The notes under the pieces are model-generated. The model was not told where the DNA came from. It saw nothing but the letters and a program-made list of their open reading frames with translations, and did no database searches. A stretch of DNA of 64,000 bases from Cheilinus undulatus (Eukaryota > Chordata > Actinopteri > Labriformes > Labridae), in assembly GCF_018320785.1 (NCBI RefSeq), contig NC_054872.1, positions 25,316,769-25,380,768 on the forward strand, in the 5' to 3' direction. Shown piece by piece: positions 55,920 to 64,000 of this stretch; position 1 is the first letter of the stretch, and each line of letters starts with the position of its first letter. The translations under genes and the position numbers were made by a program.

Positions 55920-57684
55920 TCTGTTTCTTTTCAAAATTATCCACAACTACTGTATAAATCATATAATAGCAAAAAAAGACTATCCCAGTCACAGTGCATA
56001 CTAAATTTTATAAAGCTAACAGTACATTATCACATGCATGTTATGTTTCAGCAGTGTTGTGCACACAGGACAGGATATAGCACAGCAGCACAGGCCACAG
56101 ATACACCAACATTCAACACAACTTCCAAAAAGGTTTTTGAGCTTTGTGCATGGCACAGTTCATCACTATCATAATAAGAAGCGTCACGTATACAGTACTT
56201 CTTGAGACACCTGCTACGCTGAAGAATGCTACAAGAATTTATAAAACACTGCTTGACAAAGTGGAAGCGTGTCACACACATTTTTAGCACAGTAGCATGA
56301 GCATGCAAAGACGATATAACAGTCATCATCTTTCGATTACTTTTACCTGACTACATCTACTGTAAGTATGGTTGAGAAATGTCTCCCTTGGCACTGCGAC
56401 TTGTACAGTAGCTTATGAAATGTCAGCTTATATATCGGCAAAGTCATTGCCCAACACACAGCAGACTACATCTACACTGTTAAGTTTACCGTTGAGCTTC
56501 TGTGTTGCCGTTTACATTGTAAGACAGAACGACTGGTTAAAGAGGTATTAGAGTAAATACAGTAATGACCATACAGCAGGCTGGAATTGAACTTCCTTCC
56601 ACCTTTAGCAGCTAAAACAGTTTCTACCAGCCTTTCCTGTGCCATGAGAAAAATTAAGAACGTAACAGTTTCAAGCCTTCACATACAGAGTATTTCATTT
56701 CTGGCTGAAGCACAGAGAAGAAACTCAAGCGTGTGTATATTTTTAAAGCATTTATAGGAGTTTCCTGTGTGCTTCGGCGTACAGTCACTGCCATTTAACT
56801 TTACAAAGAGGGAAGTAGTGGTGGATGCCTGTGAACGGTGATGTGTGGAGCATTATTACCTGTTGGTTCCTGAGACATTTTGGGGATTTTTGAAACCTTG
56901 ACCAGACTGAATATCCCTGTCAAGTAAAACATCTCCACAAGCTATTAAAGCCTCTAAAGAGTGGTCACCTGGTATAACAGTCTGACTGAAATTTACAAGT
57001 TTATATCATGTATTCTTTCCTCTATATACATGTTGATCTTGTATGTGCCTCGTTTTACTTTCACAACTGAATTTCTGGGTGTGATGCAAACCTTCCCGTG
57101 GCAATAATATGTAAAGTGATGGGTTACATGCTCAGAGAGTGACAGCTCAGTAATCCCAGCCTCATGCAAATGCGGTGCACTGTCATTTAAAATACCTGAG
57201 GCCATGGCTCTGTTTGTCCTACTGCCTCTCTTTTTTTTCAACAGTAACTGGGTCATTGTGCCTCAGGCTCCTCTGCAACATCACCATCCTTTACTTCATT
57301 TAGAGTCTGCATTGCTGTCACACCATCCAGAAGGTGTTTCCGGTCCATTTGGGCGTGGTAAGAAGGCCGGTCTTGAGTCCTGCATGTTAAGACGGAGTGC
57401 AGTTGTCCTGTGCATTTCCTATGTGTGGGTGAAAGCTTTCCACTTCCACTGATGAGCTTCAGCTCAAGGAAGCTTTCATGGCATCTCAGCAGCAGTTCAG
57501 AGGAGTTATATACACGTGTGTTTTTATGTTTTCTTTCATCATAGAAGTAGAAATTTCATCACTAGGTGCCTCTACTTTCAGAGTTTCTTGCTTGCTTGGA
57601 GCATTCTTTTTTTGCATCAATATTCCTGTTATGTGTCAAGCAAACAAAACACAAAGGATCCCACTGCAGCGTCCAGCTTCCTCC

Positions 57685-57754
57685 TCAGGTGAAGTACTTG
57701 CAGTTTGTGGAGTCAATAACACAGTATGGTGTGCACTTGAGGTGACCATATGAC
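57685..57754 (-). CDS. colq: colq last exon
   Basis: Encodes [22 protein letters not shown]-stop. The acceptor tttcag and one leading base fit the previous exon to give PGSYG. Confidence 0.95.
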
Positions 57755-60700
57755 CTGAAAGGAAAAGAGAAAACAAACTTATATTCAATTTGAGCCGGCA
57801 GTTGCACTTTTGTCAGCAGTGAAACAGGGTTTTTATTTCAGAGTCAGATCCCTCCTTTGAATCTAAAAAGAGATTGGCTGTTGCCATTTTAATGTGGACT
57901 ACTGGACTACTATGGTGCATTGTACATGTACACCCTTCTCAATGCTTGTATGCTTTGGGCACTGTATCTTGGAGCTCCGAGCTGATAACATATTTGTTCT
58001 AAATCCCTCACTGTTCACTGCTTGCAGTATGAATGTGTCAGTTGGTCGTCTTTGCCCACATAATGACTAAAACACTGGAGAACTCATATTTACAATTCTA
58101 TTTTAGGTGTTCTCCCTTTGAATCTTCAAACCTACAACACATAGAAGACTACAAGGACTTGCGATCATCAGTCTCAGAATTTTTTTTTTCAATCTGTTCT
58201 AAATAAACTGTGTAAAAATCTTTAAAAGTGACATATCACCCCTTTCCACAGGCCCCGTGGTCTAAATGAAAAAATCAATCTTGCTTCGGCCAAAATATAA
58301 TATAGATTAAGCACCGGAGGAGGTTTTTGACCCTGTATCAACAAGCTCTTAACAGCCTCTCTTGGAATGGTTTGTTCTGGTATGCAACTCTTTATATGCA
58401 ACAAAAGGACAACTGTCGGCTTCAGTGAAGATGGATGGAGATTGATATCATGGTGAGAGGCAGGCACTGTTATGATGACTAAATGTGACGTCACAAGGAG
58501 AGCAGATTCTAAACAGACCATTAGATTTCATGTTCTCAGACATAGGAGGACCACAAACAAAGAACTGGGTTATTATTTCACATATCTTAATCCACATTTT
58601 GTGGATTTGAAGCTACCCTAGATAACCAAATTTATGGTTACTAAAAATGTGGGTTTGAATTATATATCCCTCTTAACTTTAGACTGACGGATAGACTGTT
58701 TATGTTCACTGCATTGGATATATTTCACATCGAAACCTCCCATAGAAAGTATTTAGAAAGGGCAGGACTTTTAAAAAATTGATGGACGGTGACTGAATGA
58801 ACCTTCTGTCTGTCACATTCATTATGAACCAATCAGAGCAACAGGACAAGTTTTTTGGGGGTTACAGATAAAGAAAATGCATTGGACTAATTGTACAAAG
58901 ATCATAAGTCCTGAATCTTAATGGGCATGTCCCATAAGACTGGAAAGAGAGTGGGGAATGAAATGCAAGAAAGGAGCCACAGGTCTGACTCCAAGCTGAC
59001 TGTTTAGAAGACTGTAGTCAGTGATGTAGTGCAGGTATACGGTGTATACTCTCTTATATTTCAGTCACTGTAGAGAAGTGGTTTTCAAACTTTTTTGCCA
59101 AAGGCTCACCTAATATCACAAATCTTGAGGCACACCAAACTCATATCTACACAAAATAGCCACTGTTACACATGTTACAGTATCTTTAGTTCTTTTACAG
59201 TTGTAGCAAAAATGCACAGTTATACTAATTCCCAAGGCACACCTAGACTTGCCTCAAGGCACACCTAAATGCCTTGCCACACTATTTGAGAATCACTGCT
59301 TTAGAGTATACCCACTTCTTTGTAGTACATTACCCCCAACTCTACTGAAGAATATGTACACAGCCTATAGTCTTTGGGTCAGTGGTGATTATAAAATCTG
59401 CTCTTCTTTGGCTAATATTAATTTCATAACAATCTGGCTCAGTGCAACAGCATATGTTAAGTTACTATAAGCAAATACTAAAGGCCCATATTAGGTGAAC
59501 TAAATATGCAAGATAGTCTCACGCCTTTGTATATATCTCAGAGTGGTTATTCTTTGTTGGACAGGCTGCTTCCAAAATGTGGGGAATCAATAGAGTATCC
59601 CTCTCCAGTCACCACTAAGGATTAATGTATTTAGAAGTTTTAGTTTATCATTTCATGCCTTCTGTGTTTTATAGCTGTGTATCTTGTATTATGTTTGCTT
59701 GAAAGTTTACTGTTTATCAGGAATGTTAACTGGGATGCTTCCTGTCTTGCCCAGGGCACGCTTGAAAAGGTTATTTTTAATCTCAACAAGGTTTTAAAGT
59801 TTTTGTTTGTTTGTTTAAAGCTTAACATTTGTGGGGCTTTTGCCTTCGTTAGATAAAATCTAGAGGACTGTAGCCTCTTTACATGGACTTCTGAGCTGAA
59901 CCAGCACCTGAGGTTTTCTTGTTCAAATTAAGGACAAATGAATTATAAAATAAAACATATATTTATACTTTACTTACCCTGGAAGATATGAATTACATGT
60001 CTGGTATCCAAAGTCCTTCCCATCACACTCCTCAGCCCCCTCATAGCGATACCCATCTCCACAGTAGGCGTGTTTACATTCTGTGTGAGGGGAAGACAGT
60101 GTGTGTGTGTGTGGGTGTGTGTGTGTGTGTGTGTGGGGGGTGGGGGGGGGTGGGGGTGGGGGGGGGGTAGGTGAGATTTTGCATCAAAAGCAAAATGAAA
60201 CCCAAGGATTAATCACAGTCTACCAAACTAAAGACCACATGACTTACTGACACAGCCATCTGTCACGACCCGGTTTCTGTCATCGCACTCCTCCCCGTTG
60301 GAAATCTGCACAATCCCATCACCACAGTAACCCTCATCATCAGGAGCATTTTCCATGGACTGGAACGGCGTCAGCTGGAATGGAAAAGTCTTTAACAGAG
60401 TTTAGTAAACTTGATCACAAAGGAAATAACTGCATGAAAATGAAAAGGTAGTAAAAGGGCTAAAAACTGTGACTGTGATGTATGTGTTGATACCTGGATT
60501 GGTAACCAGCCATCGATGTCTTTGAAATACAGAGATCTCTGATCTTTACGGAATGCAAGAGCGTTGTCTGTTTGGAGACGCTCCAGTTCTTCCTCGTTGC
60601 TCACAACGAATATCTAAAAGAAAGCAAAGTGAGAAACTTCAGTGTCTCGTGTTTAATATTTACTGCTTTTTGCAACATAAAGCTGAGTAGTGCTGCAGTG

Positions 60701-63523
60701 AAGTCTTAAGATATTGAGTATCAAAATGTAATATCCTGCTAGAGATACTGTCTCAAAGCAATATTCATCTCTGAGTGTACTTTGATCCTCTTTTTTTATC
60801 TTTGAATTATTAAACCTGATGTTATGAAAACCTGAAAGGAACCTAGTGTTAAAAATTTGACATCAAAATTGCTTCTAGTTGCATCATATCTGAGCGTTAT
60901 AAACTTACAGTATAAACATGATAATAAAAACATTTTCAGTGTCTCCTTCTCAAAAAAAAGAACAGCAGACATTACTCATATGTCCTACTATTTAAAATAA
61001 AGTGTAAATAATCTGAATCAACAGAACAGAATAGTTGTCTCTATATTTTATTGGATTAAAAAGTTGCTCACTGCTGGGGAGCAGGTGGCCTAGTGGTAAA
61101 AGGTGCTCCCCATGTACGCGGGCAGCCCGGGTTCGAATCCGGCCTGAAGCCCTTCACCTTATCCCCCCCCACTCTTGACCCTGTTTCTGACTCTATCCAC
61201 TGTCTTCCTCTATGTAATAAAGGCACCAAAAAAGCCCAAAAATAAATCTTTAAAAAAAAAAAAAAGTTGCTCACTGCTGGTACTTTGGCGTAGTTTACTC
61301 TTGAAGGATAATCATCATATGGAAAAGTGCTGAGAGAGCCACAGCTACACTTTCCAGGGGGCCCTGGTGGACCTCTAGCACCCTTCGATCCAACCATATA
61401 CAGTCCTGAACAAGAACAGAACGAGGAAACAATATATTAAACACCAAATGTCAAGGCAGAAAATTGTTTTAAAAAAAACAAAAACAAAAAAGGATACAAA
61501 GGCAACAAGTTTAGTCATAGTAAGAGAGTGTTTCAGGCTCAGTGAGCTAAAGCAATAAGCTGGTGTTGACTATGATAGATACTGCTGGTCATGACATAAG
61601 GCATCCTCAAATCATCTGTCAAGAAATAAACTCAATAAAAATCATTCCAAATTAAACCTTATCAAAGATAACAAGTGTCACATGAATGATCTGCTGAAAT
61701 AATACTTGTGAGAGAGTGTGTCCATCTGTGACTCTTTTTTAGTCCCATGATGTCACGGTAAGAGCATCATGTTTCACCTAAGGATATGAAGTTGCTCTGC
61801 TGGAACCTTGTACACCTCTCTAAACTCTGCTTCCTTTTGCTGACAGAGCTCAATACTCATCACATTAGTAACACAGCTTTTCACTCTCACAGAGCAGAAT
61901 ATGAGCAGGACCACATGCAGAACAACAGGTTTAAATTAAGGGAGAATAATTCATGCCCTCACTGAACTGAATTTTGAAACCTGCAGGAAAAGCAATAGTT
62001 CACCTGTAGCAGGTGAACCAGGAGGACCAGGGTGGCCGGCAGGTCCCTGTGGGCCTGCAGGTCCCATGGGACCCACACTGCCCGGGTCTCCTTTCATTCC
62101 CTGAAACACAATCACAGCAATGCACAGTGTCAGATTTAAAGTAGTGCTGCCACTCTAACTTTTTATGAGCCTTTGACACAGCAACATTTATATAACATGG
62201 AAAACATTGCAAATGTGCACGGGAGTAGGAGTAGAGACAGAGAGCAGACTGCCCACTTATTAATCAATCTCAGATGGTGTTGATTTTTGGGATGGATAAA
62301 GTAATAAAAACTGAAAGCACAGGGACCTTTTGCATTTTTTTCTCATCAAATTAACAAAGCTACTTTGGGCTGTTGTGTGATGCCAGTGTGATTAATCAGC
62401 ATATGTTTTAATAATTCATTTTTTTTAATTTGCTGAAGCAAGAATTTACAATGATTGCAACATGATTGTTAAAAGAAAGTAGGAAGATAGACTATATGGA
62501 CAAAGGTATTTGGCCAAACCTCTTAATCATTGAATTCAGGTTGTTTCAATCAGACCCGTTGCCACAGATGTATAAAATCAAGCACCTAGCCATGCAGTTG
62601 CTATTTACAAACATTTGTGATATAAAATAGGTTGTTCTGTAAAGCTCCATGACTTCAATACTTTGATAGATAACACCTTTGCAATAGTGGAAACCTGTTC
62701 TTTTCAGCAGTCAGATAGGCAAGTCTGGGTCTGACGGATGCTAAAAGAACATTACGGCCCTGACTGCATGGTGCCAATTGTGAAGTTTGGTGGAAGAGGG
62801 ACAATGGTATGCGACTGTTTTTCAGGGTTTAGGCTAGGCCCCTTATCTCCAGTGAAGGACAATCTTAATGCTTCAACATACCTAGACATTTTGGACAATA
62901 CTTTGCTTCCAACTCTGTGGCAACAGTTTGGGGAAGGCCCTTTTCTAATAAAGCATGACTGAGCCCCAGTGCATAAAGCAAGGACTATAAAGACATGGTT
63001 TGGTGACTCCGTGTGGAAGAACTTGACTGGCCCACTCGGAGCACCGGCCTCAACTCCATCAAGCACTTTTAGGATGAAATGGAATGGAAATTGCGGGCCA
63101 GGCCTTCTCATCTGACATCGGTGCCTGACCTCAGAAATGCTCTACAGAATGGCATGATTTCCCACAAAAACACTCCAAACTTTGGTGGGAAGCCTTCCAA
63201 GAAGAGTAGATGCTATAATACGTGCAAAACTGGCCAAAAAAATGGCCAACTCTATATTAGGGTACATGTCATTACAGTCCCTGCTGGTGTAATGGTCAGG
63301 AAGCTGAATATTTTTTGATCTTGATCATATTTTTTGTTCAGGTTCTTGAAGTGTTTGGGTTCCGTTGATGTTGCTGGGGGTCATCTGTTCCGTTGTCTCT
63401 GTCTTTGGTTGGGTTTGGGTTTTGTTGCTTTGTTCTTCTGTTTGCTTCCTCACATGTCAAAGCACTTTATAAACCCATGTTTTTAAAGATGGAATATAAA
63501 TAAAGTTAATGTTATCATTATTA

Positions 63524-63566
<43 letters not shown>

Positions 63567-64000
63567 TAGTGTATGTTGACACAAACACTACTTACACAAG
63601 TACAGAGATATCAAAGATTCCACTTCATCTACAATGGACACCAAAACTGACTCAAACTAAAAGTTCCTCACAGGAGTTTTAAACCCGAAACCTTTGGTTT
63701 CACTGACTGCATGTTGCTATTCCAGTCCCCAAGCACACTCAAAATCTTAACTATCATTTTTTTTTTTTCTTCAATTTCAACATATGCCCAAACAAGTGTT
63801 TCTTGTTTCCTCACCTGTTTGCCTCTCTTCCCTGGACGTCCGGTGGGTCCTCTGTTTCCTGCAATTCCAGGTTCTCCTTTTGGACCCATTTCACCCTAAA
63901 AACATAAAAATTTGATCAATTCAGGATCTCACATTTGAACACTTGAGCCTTGCAAAACTACTAAATGTTTGAATTTTCTTACTTTCTGTCCAAGCATCCC
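57685..64000 (-). CDS. colq: colq, collagen tail subunit of acetylcholinesterase, C-terminal part (runs off window)
   Basis: Seven exons in transcription order: 64000-63983 (partial), 63895-63815, 62100-62004, 61405-61275, 60613-60494, 60374-60248, 60080-59978, then the last 57754-57685 (eight segments with the partial one). All phases agree. The collagen part has Gly-X-Y triplets including GRPGKRGKQ, where KRGK matches the BBXB heparin-binding site reported for ColQ. It ends [13 protein letters not shown], where cysteines follow the triple helix. The C-terminal region reads [68 protein letters not shown] and ends STNCKYFT. This cysteine-rich domain trimerises ColQ and binds MuSK at the neuromuscular junction (established knowledge). 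The N-terminal PRAD segment that binds AChE lies beyond the window. Confidence 0.95.
58685..58860. repeat. short diverged MULE-like relic
   Basis: gactgtttatgttcactgca, agaaagggcaggacttttaa and ccttctgtctgtcacattca parallel the left half of the 1224-1764 element. No right end seen. Confidence 0.4.
59076..59298. mobile_element. 223-bp hAT-type MITE in a colq intron
   Basis: Ends aagtggttttcaaac and tttgagaatcactg are inverted. Flanks ctgtagag (59068-59075) and ctttagag (59299-59306) match at 7 of 8. The interior repeats the word aaggcacacctaa. Confidence 0.75.
59978..60080 (-). CDS. colq: colq exon: cysteine-rich module 2
   Basis: Encodes [20 protein letters not shown] then [13 protein letters not shown]. 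103 nt, donor GTAAGT. Confidence 0.95.
60102..60172 (+). repeat. (TG)n then G-rich low-complexity tract
   Basis: gtgtgtgtgtgtgg runs into repeated blocks of four to nine G separated by single T (ggggggtggggggggtgggg). At least four G-runs are close enough to form a G-quadruplex on the + strand, antisense to colq. Confidence 0.85.
60248..60374 (-). CDS. colq: colq exon: cysteine-rich module 1
   Basis: Encodes [20 protein letters not shown] then [22 protein letters not shown]. 42 codons plus one base. Confidence 0.95.
60494..60613 (-). CDS. colq: colq exon: conserved C-terminal segment
   Basis: Exactly 40 codons: [20 protein letters not shown] then [20 protein letters not shown]. In-phase at both ends. 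Confidence 0.97.
61078..61260 (+). mobile_element. tRNA-derived SINE, young copy, antisense in a colq intron
   Basis: Starts ggagcaggtggcctagtggt (A-box region), has the B box ggttcgaatcc, and ends in aataaatctttaaaaaaa. It is flanked by a perfect 20-bp duplication, aaaaagttgctcactgctgg, at 61058-61077 and 61261-61280. The flawless duplication and intact polymerase III boxes indicate a recent insertion. Confidence 0.93.
61275..61405 (-). CDS. colq: colq exon: end of triple helix and transition
   Basis: Encodes [35 protein letters not shown] and VNYAKVPA. I place the donor at GCA|GTGAGC because KVPA-IFVV then mirrors mammalian RVPV-IFVV. A weaker alternative donor nine bases upstream (AAA|GTACCA) also keeps frame. 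The donor sits inside a SINE target-site duplication. Confidence 0.85.
61406..62003 (-). other. colq intron, no feature seen
   Basis: 598 bp with an A-rich stretch near 61470-61490. Nothing else recognised. Confidence 0.5.
62004..62100 (-). CDS. colq: colq exon: collagen triplets
   Basis: Encodes [32 protein letters not shown]. Regular Gly-X-Y, broken at its end by AT before the next exon's GLYMV, a small helix interruption. Confidence 0.92.
62489..63300 (+). mobile_element. degenerate Tc1-like transposon in a colq intron
   Basis: Left end actatatggacaaaggtatt. 62738-62962 reads [40 protein letters not shown], the region up to the second catalytic Asp of a fish Tc1 transposase. A stop follows directly, and downstream pieces are in other frames. 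The element is inactive. Right border uncertain. Confidence 0.8.
63455..63568 (+). repeat. retroelement-like 3' tail with (ATT)n microsatellite
   Basis: gtcaaagcactttataaacc...ataaataaagtt is the type of 3' tail seen on fish LINE/SINE elements and runs into about 50 bp of ATT repeats (63517-63568). Confidence 0.55.
63815..63895 (-). CDS. colq: colq exon: collagen triplets with KRGK heparin-binding motif
   Basis: 27 codons, nine perfect triplets: [20 protein letters not shown] then PGKRGKQ. Acceptor ttttag, donor GTGAGG. Confidence 0.93.
63983..64000 (-). CDS. colq: colq exon, partial at window edge
   Basis: Only GMLGQK visible, in frame, donor GTAAG on the - strand. The exon continues beyond the window. 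Confidence 0.75.

Larger units (their letters stand above)
57755..59977 (-). other. last colq intron (2.2 kb)
   Basis: Contains a MULE-like relic (58685-58860) and a small hAT MITE (59076-59298). Nothing coding. Confidence 0.6.

Noticed and set aside
59988-60170. Gly/Val-rich small protein ending in a G-rich run
   Set aside because: It is antisense to a colq exon and continues through a (TG)n/(G)n simple repeat.
61078-61147. Possible tRNA gene (A and B boxes, ggttcgaatcc)
   Set aside because: It is followed by a long tRNA-unrelated body, an A-rich tail and a perfect 20-bp target duplication, so it is a SINE, not a tRNA gene.

Overview
The window is vertebrate, almost certainly teleost, nuclear DNA. 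It is AT-rich, genes are split into short exons by GT-AG introns, and the introns and spacers are full of fish-type DNA transposons (Tc1, hAT, TTAA-type, MULE-like), tRNA-derived SINEs and a very large CTAT/GATA microsatellite. I cannot name the species. Four protein-coding genes can be read exon by exon, with splice phases that agree throughout.

Layout. (1) 2.8-23.9 kb, + strand: chn2 (beta-chimaerin), twelve exons encoding SH2, C1 and RhoGAP domains. The first coding exon was not found. A second promoter and first exon for the short SH2-less beta1 isoform lies at about 17.7-18.45 kb. (2) 24-32.7 kb: chn2 3' UTR, then a repeat-rich spacer with a 2.8-kb CTAT array. (3) 32.9-34.0 kb, - strand: fkbp14, complete, 211 aa, an ER prolyl isomerase with two EF hands and a C-terminal HDEL. 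(4) 34.5-47.2 kb, + strand: plekha8 (FAPP2), 13 exons, 568 aa, PH domain plus glycolipid-transfer domain. Its start codon lies head to head with fkbp14, about 500 bp away. (5) 47.2-57.7 kb: plekha8 3' UTR and a spacer built largely of transposon debris. (6) 57.7-64.0 kb, - strand: the 3' part of colq, seven exons of the collagen tail subunit of acetylcholinesterase, running off the window end.

The order chn2 - fkbp14 - plekha8 matches human 7p14.3 (established knowledge), which supports calling these chn2, fkbp14 and plekha8 rather than the chn1, fkbp7 and plekha3 paralogues. The genes do not form a pathway. Chimaerin switches off Rac at the membrane, Fkbp14 folds collagen and other ER cargo, Plekha8 carries glucosylceramide at the Golgi, and ColQ anchors acetylcholinesterase at the neuromuscular junction.

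I found no new gene system. The most notable observations are: a SINE whose target-site duplication copied the 5' splice donor of a colq exon; a chn2 sequence that is splice acceptor for one isoform and coding for the other; a 2.8-kb CTAT array with in-register interruptions; a plekha8 intron that is 94% Tc1 transposon; and a perfect 22-bp palindrome that arose inside one copy of a MULE-like repeat.
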